A DNA stretch of 64,000 bases, from assembly GCA_902623495.1 (NCBI GenBank), contig CACNTW010000001.1:207706-271705 (forward strand), written 5' to 3'. Under the pieces are notes generated by a model, which was not told the origin of the DNA, ran no database searches, and was given only the letters and a program-made list of their open reading frames with translations. Shown piece after piece: positions 52,925 through 62,606 of this stretch (position 1 is its first letter; the number at the start of each line of letters is the position of its first letter). The position numbers and the translations under genes were made by a program. This DNA comes from an uncultured Pelagibacteraceae bacterium (GTDB taxonomy: Bacteria; Pseudomonadota; Alphaproteobacteria; Pelagibacterales; Pelagibacteraceae).

Positions 52925-54037
52925 TTACAATTTATTGATGTACTTATCGTGAAATTGATCAAAAGTACCTTGTTTTATATTTTCTCTAATGTTTCTCATT
53001 AAATCTTGATAAAAGTTGATGTTATTTAGGGTTAGAATCATTGATGCCAACATTTCATTAGTATTAAATAAATGATTTAAATAATTCTTAGAATATTTAT
53101 TTAAATTGAACTTTGTGACATTTTTGTCCAGAGGAGTATTATCATTTTTATATTTTGAATTTCTAATTTGAATTTGTCCTTCCCAAGTAAAAGCTAAACC
53201 AGTTCTCCCAGATCTCGTTGGCATTACACAGTCAAACATATCAACGCCTCTCTTAACTGCTCCGAGTATATCAGATGGAGTACCAACACCCATTAAATAT
53301 CTTGGTTTATCTTTAGGCATGTGATCTTTTATTCCATCTAGAACGTCAAACATTTCATCTTGTGTTTCCCCAACTGCCAATCCTCCAAGAGCATACCCAT
53401 TAAATCCAATGTCAATAAGGTTATTTAAGGATTTTATTCTTAGATCGTTAAATAATCCACCTTGCACTATTCCAAATAAACCTTTGTGGTTATTTATTCC
53501 AAATGCATCTTTTGATCTTTTTGCCCACTCTGATGATAATTCCATTGATCTTTTAATTTTATCATAGTCTTTAGTATTTTTAGGGCATTCATCCATAACC
53601 ATCACTATGTCTGAGTTCAAGCCTTTTTGAATTCTTATACTTTCTTCAGGGCTTAAAATAAAAGTTTTACCATCAATATGTGATTGAAAAATTGCACCCT
53701 TATCTCTATCAATTTTATTTAATTTCGAAAGAGACATTACTTGAAAGCCACCTGAGTCAGTTAGAATTGGAAGATCACAATTCATGAATTCATGAAGTCC
53801 TCCAGCACTTTCAATTCTTTCAACACCAGGTCTTATCATTAGATGATATGTATTTGATAAGATGATCTCACTACCTGTTTTTTTTATATCTTCTAAAAAA
53901 ACACCTTTAACAGTTGCTTGAGTGCCAACTGGCATAAATGCAGGAGTGTTTATATTGCCTCTATGGGTCTCTATAATTCCTACTCTTGCATAATTTTGAG
54001 TATGATGAACATTAAAATTGAAATCTTTTAATGACAT
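52925..54037 (-). CDS. tgt: tRNA-guanine transglycosylase, without the usual zinc ligands
   Basis: Exchanges guanine 34 for the queuine precursor in tRNAs with GUN anticodons. 370 residues. Active-site segments are intact: SGGFQVMSL, VMVMDECPKN, GYALGGLAVGETQ and the nucleophile Asp in MFDCVMPTRSGRTG. The structural zinc site is gone: the E. coli stretch with the three Cys reads PLDKNVTKFNLNKYSKNYLN here, and the His of NTIHNLRYYQ is Asn in LTLNNINFYQ. It is either a zinc-free active enzyme or a non-functional remnant; conserved catalytic residues favour the former. Last gene of the ssb-gyrA operon. Confidence 0.92.
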   Translation of the reverse strand: MSLKDFNFNVHHTQNYARVGIIETHRGNINTPAFMPVGTQATVKGVFLEDIKKTGSEIILSNTYHLMIRPGVERIESAGGLHEFMNCDLPILTDSGGFQVMSLSKLNKIDRDKGAIFQSHIDGKTFILSPEESIRIQKGLNSDIVMVMDECPKNTKDYDKIKRSMELSSEWAKRSKDAFGINNHKGLFGIVQGGLFNDLRIKSLNNLIDIGFNGYALGGLAVGETQDEMFDVLDGIKDHMPKDKPRYLMGVGTPSDILGAVKRGVDMFDCVMPTRSGRTGLAFTWEGQIQIRNSKYKNDNTPLDKNVTKFNLNKYSKNYLNHLFNTNEMLASMILTLNNINFYQDLMRNIRENIKQGTFDQFHDKYINKL

Positions 54038-54048
54038 TCATTATTTAA

Positions 54049-54606
54049 TTATTGAGATTTAAAACTAATAATTTTATCTGGATTTGAAACTGCTCCGTTA
54101 TCACCATCACCTTTTGTAATCATATCAACAAATTCCATTCCTTCTATTACTTTTCCAAAAACAGTATATTGTCTATCTAGGAAAGGTGCTGGTTTAAAAC
54201 ATATAAAAAATTGACTATTAGCACTATTAGGATCTGAGGATCTTGCCATAGAAACGGTTCCTCTATCATGAGGAAGGTCATTAAATTCTTGATTTAAATC
54301 TGGCAAATCAGATCCACCAATACCCGCTCTTCTTAAATCGAAATCTTTTGAAGATGAATTTCCAAATTTTACATCACCTGTTTGTGCCATAAACCCATCA
54401 ATTACTCTGTGAAAAACAACATTATCATATTTTCCTGAGTCTGCTAATTCTTGTATTCTTGTAACATGATTTGGTGCAACATCAGGATACATTTCAATTT
54501 TTACATCACCATCTTTTAATTTTAAAATCATTATATTCTCCTTTGCTATTAAATTTGTTGATAAAAAAATAAAAAAAATAATTAAAATATTTAAAAATTT
54601 ATTCAT
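54049..54606 (-). CDS. peptidyl-prolyl cis-trans isomerase, cyclophilin type, exported
   Basis: 185 residues. An N-terminal hydrophobic segment (about 1-20) is a signal peptide, so a periplasmic PPIase; the cyclophilin core has VVFHRVIDGFMAQTGD, GGSDLPDLNQEFNDL and SMARSSDPNSANSQFFICFK with the catalytic Arg and Phe, then KVIEGMEFVDMI. Overlaps coaD by 8 bases and is 11 bases upstream of tgt. Confidence 0.93.
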   Translation of the reverse strand: MNKFLNILIIFFIFLSTNLIAKENIMILKLKDGDVKIEMYPDVAPNHVTRIQELADSGKYDNVVFHRVIDGFMAQTGDVKFGNSSSKDFDLRRAGIGGSDLPDLNQEFNDLPHDRGTVSMARSSDPNSANSQFFICFKPAPFLDRQYTVFGKVIEGMEFVDMITKGDGDNGAVSNPDKIISFKSQ

Positions 54607-55093
54607 AAACCTCTTTCAATGATTTAATTGTACTTTTGGTCGTAAATTTTTTCAAATCACCATTGTGTTGAGCGATTTCTTTCACAAATCTAGATGATAT
54701 TATTTGATTTTCAACATCTGACATTAAAAAAATTGTCTCAACTTGATTATTAAGTTTTCTATTCATTCCAGCAAGTTGGAATTCGTACTCAAAATCAGAA
54801 ACTGCTCTTAAGCCTCTTAAAATGATATTTGATTTATATTTTTTACAAACGACTGTTGTCAAAGTATTAAATTTTATAATCTCAACCTTATTTTTTTTAA
54901 GTTTCAGATCTTTGTAAAGAGCTCTTTTTACAATTTCTATTCTTTCGTCTAATGAAAATAGGAAATTTTTCTGATTTCCATCTGAAATACCTACAATTAC
55001 TTTATCTACTATCTTAAGTGATTTCTTAATGACATCTATATGGCCAAAAGTAATTGGGTCAAAGGTTCCTGGATAGATAGCTATATTTTTCAT
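54599..55093 (-). CDS. coaD: phosphopantetheine adenylyltransferase
   Basis: Adds AMP to 4'-phosphopantetheine in coenzyme A synthesis. 164 residues with the nucleotidyltransferase (T/H)xGH motif in YPGTFDPITFGHIDVIKKS, ILRGLRAVSDFEYEFQLAGM and FLMSDVENQIISSRFVKEIA. It supplies CoA for acpS. Start codon shares a base with the gyrA stop. Confidence 0.96.
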   Translation of the reverse strand: MKNIAIYPGTFDPITFGHIDVIKKSLKIVDKVIVGISDGNQKNFLFSLDERIEIVKRALYKDLKLKKNKVEIIKFNTLTTVVCKKYKSNIILRGLRAVSDFEYEFQLAGMNRKLNNQVETIFLMSDVENQIISSRFVKEIAQHNGDLKKFTTKSTIKSLKEVYE

Positions 55094-57666
55094 TAAATAA
55101 GATTATCATCTAATTTAATAGCAGAAACTACTTTTTCATCACCAGTCAGTTTAATTATTCTAACACCTTGCGTATTACGACCAGCTATTCTTATTTCTTT
55201 AACAGCTGTTCTTATTACTCTACCTTTATTTGTTGAAATTAATATTTGATCTCCTTCAAAAACAGGAAAGGATGAAGAAACATTCCCGTTTCTTTGTGAA
55301 TTGACAATACCAATAATTCCCTTTCCTCCTCTATTTGTAACTCTATAATCATAATGAGATGTTCTCTTACCGTAACCATTTTCTGTGATTGATAATATGA
55401 ATTTTTCTTTAGCTTTAATTTCTGATTTTTGGTCTTTATTTTTTGCTTTCTTATTCGAGTCATGATCAATAATAGACAGAGATACAATAGAATCATTTTC
55501 TGCTAAATTGATACCTCTTATACCTTTTGATGATCTACCTTTGAAAACTCTAAGTTTTTTAGACTCAAACCTTATACATTTTCCTAATTTAGTACTTAAA
55601 ATTATATCCTGATCATCTCTACAAATTTTAACACCAATAATTTTATCATTACCGTCAAGTTTCATTGCAATTTTACCTGAAGCATTAATTGAGGTAAAAT
55701 CTTCAAGATTATTCTTTCTAATTTTTCCTTTACTTGTTGCAAAAATGATATGCATGTCTTTTGTATCCACATCACTATCTGGAAATGGCATAATTGAACT
55801 AATTGATTGATGATTTTTTAGAGGAAGAATATTAAATAAAGACTTACCTTTTGATGCAGCCGATCCTTCCGGAATTTTCCAAGCTTTAACTTTGTATGCT
55901 AATCCTTCTGTAGAGAAAAATAAAACAGATGTGTGAGTATTTACTGATAATGTTTGTACTACAGAATCTTCATCTCTTGTCTTAATCCCTGTTTTACCCT
56001 TTCCACCTCTTTTCTGTTGTTTAACATTACTTAAGGCGCCTCTTTTAATGTATCCTTGTAAAGTAATTGTAATTATTACTGACTCTTTTTGAATAGTTTC
56101 TTCAATATTATAGTTTAAAACAGCATCTATAATCTGTGTTCTTCTCGGAGATGAAAATTTCTCTTTAATTTGAGATAACTCATTACTAATTACTTTTAAT
56201 AGTTCACTTTTAGAATTTATTATTTTTTTATACTTTGTAATCAATTCAGATAATTTTTTTATTTCTTCTTCAATTTCGTTAATTCCAAGAGCTGTTAATT
56301 TTTGTAATCTAAGTTCTAATATTGATGTAACCTGAGTTTCAGATAAATTGTAAGATCCTTTATAATTTTTACTATCAACTAATTTAATTAATTTTGCAGA
56401 TTTTGTTATTTTCCATTTAGTTTTTATAAGAGTATTTTTTGCTTCTTCTGGATTTTTTGAAGATCTAATAATTTTTATTACTTTATCAATATTTTCTACA
56501 CTAACAGATAAACCAAGTAAGACATGAACACGATCTTCGGCTTTTTTTAAATCATATTTAGTTTTTTTAATGACTACATCTTCTCTAAATTTTAAAAAGT
56601 TCTCTAAAAAATCTTTTAATGAACATGTTTTAGGTTTATTATCAACAATGGCTAATGAATTAAAACCAAACGAAGTTTCAATGGATGTATATTTATAAAG
56701 TTGTCTTTTGATTGTTTCTGGCTCGACACTTCTTCTTAAATCTATAGCAACTCTTATACCTTCTCTATTAGATTCATCTCTAATGTCACTTATACCCTCA
56801 ATTTTTTTGTCTCTAACTAATTCTGCAATTTTTTCATTTAAGTTGGATTTGTTTACTTGATAAGGTATTGAAGTAATTACTAATCTATCTTTACCATTTT
56901 TAAGATTTTCTACATTTATTTCACCTCTAATTTTAAAAGAACCTCTGCCAGTTTTGTATCCTTCTCGAATAATATCTTTACCAATAATAACTCCTCCTGT
57001 TGGAAAATCAGGGCCAGGTATATGCTTCATTAACTCTTTAACTTTAATATCTTTATTTTTTATAAGCGCTAAAGTTCCATCAATAATTTCACCAAGGTTA
57101 TGTGGTGGTATACTAGTAGCCATACCAACAGCGATACCTCCGGCTCCATTTACCAAAAGATTAGGATATTGAGCTGGCAATACTGTGGGTTCTTGCTCAG
57201 TTTCATCGTAGTTACTTTTAAACGAAACGGTATTTTTTTCTATATCATCAATCAAAAATTGAGATATTTTTGCAAGTTTTGTTTCTGTATACCTCATTGC
57301 TGCAGGTGGATCTCCATCTATTGAACCAAAATTGCCCTGACCATCAATTAACGGAACACTCATTGAAAAATCTTGAACCATTCTAACCAATGCATCATAT
57401 ACAGCTTGATCACCATGCGGATGGTATTTACCAATTACGTCTCCAACAATTCTTGCAGATTTTCTAAATTGTTTTGTCCAATCAAAACCACCTTTGTGCA
57501 TTGCATATAAAATTCTTCTGTGAACAGGTTTAAGTCCATCTCTTATATCGGGTAATGCCCTACTAATTATTACGCTCATTGCGTAAGATAAATATGATGA
57601 ACTCATTTCATCATACATCGAAATTGGTTTAATATTTAAATCTTTAGTTACTTCGTTTTTTTGCAT
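55093..57666 (-). CDS. gyrA: DNA gyrase subunit A
   Basis: 857 residues. Catalytic tyrosine in [19 protein letters not shown] segment [18 protein letters not shown], where Gln replaces the Ser83 of E. coli (Asp87 is kept); the C-terminal domain holds the GyrA-box-like [13 protein letters not shown] and the repeated wrapping blades. An internal Lys-rich insert (about 740-760, [19 protein letters not shown]) is poorly conserved. Transcribed with ssb (4-base gap). Confidence 0.97.
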   Translation of the reverse strand: MQKNEVTKDLNIKPISMYDEMSSSYLSYAMSVIISRALPDIRDGLKPVHRRILYAMHKGGFDWTKQFRKSARIVGDVIGKYHPHGDQAVYDALVRMVQDFSMSVPLIDGQGNFGSIDGDPPAAMRYTETKLAKISQFLIDDIEKNTVSFKSNYDETEQEPTVLPAQYPNLLVNGAGGIAVGMATSIPPHNLGEIIDGTLALIKNKDIKVKELMKHIPGPDFPTGGVIIGKDIIREGYKTGRGSFKIRGEINVENLKNGKDRLVITSIPYQVNKSNLNEKIAELVRDKKIEGISDIRDESNREGIRVAIDLRRSVEPETIKRQLYKYTSIETSFGFNSLAIVDNKPKTCSLKDFLENFLKFREDVVIKKTKYDLKKAEDRVHVLLGLSVSVENIDKVIKIIRSSKNPEEAKNTLIKTKWKITKSAKLIKLVDSKNYKGSYNLSETQVTSILELRLQKLTALGINEIEEEIKKLSELITKYKKIINSKSELLKVISNELSQIKEKFSSPRRTQIIDAVLNYNIEETIQKESVIITITLQGYIKRGALSNVKQQKRGGKGKTGIKTRDEDSVVQTLSVNTHTSVLFFSTEGLAYKVKAWKIPEGSAASKGKSLFNILPLKNHQSISSIMPFPDSDVDTKDMHIIFATSKGKIRKNNLEDFTSINASGKIAMKLDGNDKIIGVKICRDDQDIILSTKLGKCIRFESKKLRVFKGRSSKGIRGINLAENDSIVSLSIIDHDSNKKAKNKDQKSEIKAKEKFILSITENGYGKRTSHYDYRVTNRGGKGIIGIVNSQRNGNVSSSFPVFEGDQILISTNKGRVIRTAVKEIRIAGRNTQGVRIIKLTGDEKVVSAIKLDDNLI

Positions 57667-57670
57667 TTAT

Positions 57671-58117
57671 TTAGAAAGGGATATCGTCGTCTAACTCATT
57701 TTGAGCCATAGAACTATCATCAAAACTTTGTTTGTTGTCTTGAGATGGAATTGAATTTTGATTTCCTCCACCTAACATTGTTAATGATGAATTGTATCCT
57801 TGAATTAAAATTTCAGTAGAATATTTATCCTGACCTGATTGTTCATCTTTCCATTTTCTAGTAGTCAGTTGTCCTTCAACGTATACTTGTGCTCCTTTTT
57901 TTAAATATTGTTGAACTACATTTACTAGTCCTTCATTGAAAACAACTACTCTATGCCATTCAGTTTTTTCTTTTTTTTCACCGGTATTTTTATCTTTCCA
58001 TGATTGACTAGTAGCTAGGCTTAATCTTGCTACACTTTTACCGTTAACCATTTGTTTAATTTCTGGATCTGCGCCTAATCGACCGATTAAAAGTACTTTA
58101 TTTAAGCTTCCTGCCAT
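57671..58117 (-). CDS. ssb: single-stranded DNA-binding protein
   Basis: 148 residues with an OB fold ([79 protein letters not shown]) and the acidic C-terminal tail DDDIPF that binds partner proteins. It leads the ssb-gyrA operon and is divergent from uvrA, the classical arrangement in which both share SOS control in E. coli. Confidence 0.96.
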   Translation of the reverse strand: MAGSLNKVLLIGRLGADPEIKQMVNGKSVARLSLATSQSWKDKNTGEKKEKTEWHRVVVFNEGLVNVVQQYLKKGAQVYVEGQLTTRKWKDEQSGQDKYSTEILIQGYNSSLTMLGGGNQNSIPSQDNKQSFDDSSMAQNELDDDIPF

Positions 58118-58134
58118 AATATTTATATATTTGA

Positions 58135-58152
58135 AATGTTATTTATAACATT
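58135..58152. promoter_or_regulatory. palindrome between ssb and uvrA, candidate operator
   Basis: A perfect inverted repeat, AATGTTAT-TT-ATAACATT, in the 80-base gap between two divergent repair genes. It is 17 bases upstream of the ssb start and 45 bases from the uvrA start. It does not match the E. coli (CTGT-N8-ACAG) or the usual alphaproteobacterial (GTTC-N7-GTTC) LexA box. The binding protein is unknown. Confidence 0.4.
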
Positions 58153-58197
58153 AATAGGCTTGAATATTAATTTTATTAATCTAAAGCAACTAAAATT

Positions 58198-61074
58198 ATG
58201 CTTAAAAAGATACTTATTAAGGGCGCAAAAGAGCACAATTTAAAGAATATTTCACTAGAGATTCCTAAAGACAAATTTGTTGTAATAACGGGTCTATCTG
58301 GGTCAGGAAAATCATCATTAGCATTCGATACTGTCTATGCAGAAGGTCAAAGACGATATGTTGAAAGCTTATCTGCATACGCAAGACAGTTTTTAGACAA
58401 AATGAAAAAACCAAATGTAGATTTAATCGAAGGTTTGAGTCCAGCAATTTCAATAGAACAAAAAAATACTTCTAAAAATCCAAGATCAACAGTTGCAACT
58501 GTAACCGAAATATACGACTACATGAGAGTACTTTATGCAAGAGCTGGAATACCCTACTCTCCATTCACTGGTAAACCAATTACTTCACAAACTATTAGTC
58601 AAATTGTTGATAAGATTAAAGAATTACCAAAAAAATCTACAATATATTTATATGCTCCAGTCGTGCGAGGACGTAAGGGTGAATACAAAAAAGATATATT
58701 AGGATACAAAAAAAGAGGATTTAGAAAAATCAAAGTTGATGACCAATTGTATGATATTGAAAGTGTTCCAGAATTAAATAAAAAACTTAAACACGATATT
58801 TCAATCTTAGTTGATAGAATTGTAATAAATTCATCATTAGGAAACAGATTAGCCGAAAGTGTTGAAACAGCTGTTAATTTAGCAAATGGATTACTTTTTG
58901 TTGAATATGAAAATGAAACACTTCCAAAAAAATACAGAAAAGTTGAAAAATTAATTTTCTCAACCAAATTTGCTTGTCCTGAAAGTGGTTTTACTATTGA
59001 GGAGATTGAACCAAGACTTTTCTCATTCAACAGTCCGTATGGAGCTTGTGAAGAATGTGAAGGTATTGGGATGAAATTAAATGTTGATCCAAATTTAGTT
59101 GTTCCAAATGAAAAAAAATCTATCGCAGATGGTGCTATTGAACCTTGGGCAAAATCTACATCAATGTATTACGCCCAAACATTGGCATCTTTATCTAAAC
59201 ATTATGGTTTTTCATTAGATGATAAATGGTCAAAACTACCAAAAAAAATTAAGGATGTAATTTTGTATGGATCTGATGATGAAGAAATTAAATTTACTTA
59301 TGACGATGGCTATGAGAAGTATTCGCATAAAAAAACCTTTGAAGGTGTTGTTAATAATCTAGAGAGAAGATATTTAGAAACAGATAGTGATTGGAAAAGA
59401 GAAGAAATTGCTCAATATCAATCTGATACAAAATGTGAAAGATGCAATGGTTATCGATTAAAAGATGAAGCTCTTTGTGTTAAAATAAATGAATTAAACA
59501 TAAGCCAAGTTACAGAAAAATCAATTTTTGATGCTAAGGAATGGTTTAGATCTTTAGAAGTTAAATTAGACAAAAGACAAATTAAAATTGCTCAACACAT
59601 ATTAAAAGAAATTAATGAACGTTTAGATTTTCTTTTAAATGTTGGTCTTGATTATTTAACTTTATCTAGAGAATCTGGAACATTATCTGGTGGTGAAGCA
59701 CAAAGGATAAGGCTAGCTTCACAAATAGGATCAGGCTTAACTGGAGTTCTATACGTCTTAGATGAGCCATCTATTGGTTTACATCAAAAAGATAATGTTA
59801 AGCTTATAGATGCATTAAAAAGATTAAGAGACTTAGGTAATACAGTTATTGTTGTTGAGCACGATACAGAAACAATGGAGAATGCAGATCATATAATAGA
59901 TTTAGGACCTGAAGCTGGAAATAAAGGTGGAGAAATTGTTGCTGAAGGTACATATGAGCAAATTTTAAAAAATGATAAAAGTATTACTGGAAGATATTTA
60001 TCAAATAAGAGTTTCATACCTATTCCAAAAAATAGAAGACTTGCAAAAAATGGTAGATTTTTAGAAATCAATGGTGCATCAGGAAATAATTTAAATAACG
60101 TAAATTTAAAAATACCTTTAGGTAGTTTCACTTGTGTTACAGGTGTATCTGGAAGTGGTAAATCTACTTTGATACTACAAACTTTATACAATGCATTAAA
60201 CCTTACTTTAAATAATAATAAGTCTAGAAAAATTCCTCAGCCGTTTAGAGGATTTAAAGGAATAGAATTAATTGATAAAGTTATAGATATTGATCAATCA
60301 CCTATTGGTAGAACTCCTAGATCAAATCCTGCTACATATACTGGAGCTTTTGGTCCTATAAGAGACTGGTTTACCAATTTACCTGAAGCAAAAAGTAGAG
60401 GCTATAGACCTGGAAGATTTTCTTTCAATGTAAAGGGTGGAAGATGTGAAGCATGTGAAGGAGATGGTGTAATTACTTACGAAATGCACTTTCTTCCTGA
60501 TGTTTACATAACATGCGATGAATGCAAAGGCACTAGATACAACAGAGAAACATTAGAGATTAAATTCAAAGATAAGAGTATTGCAGATGTTTTAAATATG
60601 ACTGTTGATGAAGGATGTGAGTATTTTGAAAATATTTCAAACATCAAAACTAAACTTCTAACATTAAAAAAAGTTGGTCTTGGCTACATAAAAATTGGTC
60701 AGCAAGCTACAACTCTTTCTGGTGGAGAAGCTCAGCGTATAAAGCTTGCTAAAGAATTATCTAAAAGGTCTACAGGAAGAACAATGTATATATTAGATGA
60801 ACCAACTACTGGATTGCATCAGCATGATATAAAAAAACTTTTGGAAATTTTACACACATTTGTTGCAACGGGTAATTCAGTTGTAGTTATTGAGCATAAT
60901 TTAGATGTTATTAAAACTGCCGATTATATTGTAGATATGGGACCCGAGGGTGGTGTTAAAGGTGGAAATATTATTGCTGAAGGTAAACCCGAGGAAGTTG
61001 CAAAAGTAAAAGATAGCTATACAGGTAAATTTTTAAAGCCTTTATTGGATACGAAATTTAAAAAAACCGCTTAA
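58198..61074 (+). CDS. uvrA: excinuclease ABC subunit A
   Basis: Damage-recognition ATPase of nucleotide-excision repair. 958 residues with two ABC modules: Walker [21 protein letters not shown] and [19 protein letters not shown], signature loops [16 protein letters not shown] and [16 protein letters not shown]. The second zinc finger is complete ([29 protein letters not shown]); the first is partly reduced, as [15 protein letters not shown] has one cysteine where CPxC is usual, while ACEECEGIG is intact. UvrB/C are not in the window. Confidence 0.97.
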   Translation: MLKKILIKGAKEHNLKNISLEIPKDKFVVITGLSGSGKSSLAFDTVYAEGQRRYVESLSAYARQFLDKMKKPNVDLIEGLSPAISIEQKNTSKNPRSTVATVTEIYDYMRVLYARAGIPYSPFTGKPITSQTISQIVDKIKELPKKSTIYLYAPVVRGRKGEYKKDILGYKKRGFRKIKVDDQLYDIESVPELNKKLKHDISILVDRIVINSSLGNRLAESVETAVNLANGLLFVEYENETLPKKYRKVEKLIFSTKFACPESGFTIEEIEPRLFSFNSPYGACEECEGIGMKLNVDPNLVVPNEKKSIADGAIEPWAKSTSMYYAQTLASLSKHYGFSLDDKWSKLPKKIKDVILYGSDDEEIKFTYDDGYEKYSHKKTFEGVVNNLERRYLETDSDWKREEIAQYQSDTKCERCNGYRLKDEALCVKINELNISQVTEKSIFDAKEWFRSLEVKLDKRQIKIAQHILKEINERLDFLLNVGLDYLTLSRESGTLSGGEAQRIRLASQIGSGLTGVLYVLDEPSIGLHQKDNVKLIDALKRLRDLGNTVIVVEHDTETMENADHIIDLGPEAGNKGGEIVAEGTYEQILKNDKSITGRYLSNKSFIPIPKNRRLAKNGRFLEINGASGNNLNNVNLKIPLGSFTCVTGVSGSGKSTLILQTLYNALNLTLNNNKSRKIPQPFRGFKGIELIDKVIDIDQSPIGRTPRSNPATYTGAFGPIRDWFTNLPEAKSRGYRPGRFSFNVKGGRCEACEGDGVITYEMHFLPDVYITCDECKGTRYNRETLEIKFKDKSIADVLNMTVDEGCEYFENISNIKTKLLTLKKVGLGYIKIGQQATTLSGGEAQRIKLAKELSKRSTGRTMYILDEPTTGLHQHDIKKLLEILHTFVATGNSVVVIEHNLDVIKTADYIVDMGPEGGVKGGNIIAEGKPEEVAKVKDSYTGKFLKPLLDTKFKKTA

Positions 61075-61109
61075 TCTTTATAGAAAAATAATATAAAATC
61101 ATCGTATAG

Positions 61110-61712
61110 ATGACTTCCATATTACAATCATTATCAAAGACTGTTCATTTGTCATTGGCTATTGCAATATTACTATTCATTGGTCTTTACATCGGCAATG
61201 GTGGATTTGATTTTGATGTTTTATTTTGGAGCTGGTTATTAAGATACGTACATGTAACTGTAAGTATTATGTGGATTGGTTTACTGTGGTATTTCAATTT
61301 TGTTCAAATTCCTAACATGGCTAAAATTCCTGACGAACAAAAGCCTGCTATAGGTAAAGTTATAGCTCCTGCAGCATTATTTTGGTTTAGATGGGCAGCA
61401 TTATTTACAATCATAACAGGATTATTATTAGCCTATTTTAATGGATACGTTCATCAAGCAATGACATTAGGAATTGGATCAGGCGGTGGAAAAAATACTG
61501 CAATAGGAATTGGAATGTGGTTAGGATTAATAATGGCATTTAATGTTTGGTTTGTTATCTGGCCAAATCAAAAAAGAGCTTTAGGCATGGTTGAGTGTGA
61601 ACCTGAAGTTAAAGCTAAATCAGCAAAAACTGCGATGCTGTTTTCTAGAACAAATACACTTTTATCATTACCAATGTTGTTAACAATGGTAGCGGCACAA
61701 AATCTTTATTAA
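61110..61712 (+). CDS. urate oxidase N-terminal-like membrane protein
   Basis: 200 residues with about five membrane helices. The pattern WSWLLRYVHVTVSIMWIGLL, NFVQIPNM, VIAPAALFWFRWAALFTIIT, FVIWPNQKRAL and SRTNTLLSLPMLLTMVAAQ matches the membrane half of the urate hydroxylase PuuD family (DUF989/Urate_ox_N). The cytochrome c half of PuuD is missing. The histidines in RYVHVTVS and HQAMTLG suggest heme or metal binding. Function is unproved; urate oxidation cannot be assumed. Confidence 0.7.
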   Translation: MTSILQSLSKTVHLSLAIAILLFIGLYIGNGGFDFDVLFWSWLLRYVHVTVSIMWIGLLWYFNFVQIPNMAKIPDEQKPAIGKVIAPAALFWFRWAALFTIITGLLLAYFNGYVHQAMTLGIGSGGGKNTAIGIGMWLGLIMAFNVWFVIWPNQKRALGMVECEPEVKAKSAKTAMLFSRTNTLLSLPMLLTMVAAQNLY

Positions 61713-62606
61713 TTATTCTTTTTCTTCTTTAACAATCGTTCTTTGGCTAACTTTTAAAGAGACTAGTACTGGGTTTGCAATATAAATAGATGAATAAGTT
61801 CCAAAAATTACTCCTAATATCATTGCCAACGAAAATCCTTTTAATATTTCTCCACCAAAAATAAATATAGATAAAAGTGCCAACAATGTAGTAACTGAAG
61901 TTATTATTGTTCGAGATAAAGTTTCATTTATTGAGATATTTGTTAGTTCAAATATTTTAACATCTGCATATTTACGCAAATTTTCTCTAACTCTATCGAA
62001 TATTACAACTGTATCATTCATTGAATATCCAACTATTGTTAAAACAGCTGCAACGATAGAAAGATTGATCTCTAATGAAAATACAGAAAATACTCCTAAT
62101 GTAATTATAACGTCGTGAAATAAAGCTAAAATAGCTCCAAGACTAAATTGCCACTCAAATCTAATCCATATATATAAAAGCATAGCCGCCAAAGATAAGG
62201 CTATCGCTATTACACCTGATCTCAAAAGTTCTGCACTAACTTTCGGCCCAACATTTTCTACTCTTCTAAAATCAACTGTACCTATAGAATTTGATAGTTT
62301 CGTTTTTATCTCTTCTATAAACTTTGGATCATTTGAGTTTTGTTTTTCAAATTTAACTACAAAATCAGTTTCATTACCAAAATTTTTCACTGAAACATCG
62401 CCAAGATTCATTTGATTAAAACTATCTCTTATTTTTGTAATATTAGCAGAAGATTTGTCAGTCCTTAGCTCTATTAAAGTACCTCCTTTAAAATCAACAC
62501 CAAAATTCAATCCTTTAAAAACTAAGAAAACTAAGGAAGCAATAATTAATATACCTGAAAGTATATTAAAACTTTTATAAAACTTATTAAAATAGATTGT
62601 TTTCAT
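61713..62606 (-). CDS. secF: protein translocase subunit SecF
   Basis: 297 residues, six membrane helices. The SecF pattern is clear: GLNFGVDFKGGTLIELRT, the periplasmic P1-like domain, then GYSMNDTVVIFDRVRENLRK and SRTIITSVTTLLALLSIF, where the RND-type Asp-bearing helix lies. It works with SecD to drive protein export with the proton gradient. Its start overlaps the secD stop. Confidence 0.96.
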   Translation of the reverse strand: MKTIYFNKFYKSFNILSGILIIASLVFLVFKGLNFGVDFKGGTLIELRTDKSSANITKIRDSFNQMNLGDVSVKNFGNETDFVVKFEKQNSNDPKFIEEIKTKLSNSIGTVDFRRVENVGPKVSAELLRSGVIAIALSLAAMLLYIWIRFEWQFSLGAILALFHDVIITLGVFSVFSLEINLSIVAAVLTIVGYSMNDTVVIFDRVRENLRKYADVKIFELTNISINETLSRTIITSVTTLLALLSIFIFGGEILKGFSLAMILGVIFGTYSSIYIANPVLVSLKVSQRTIVKEEKE

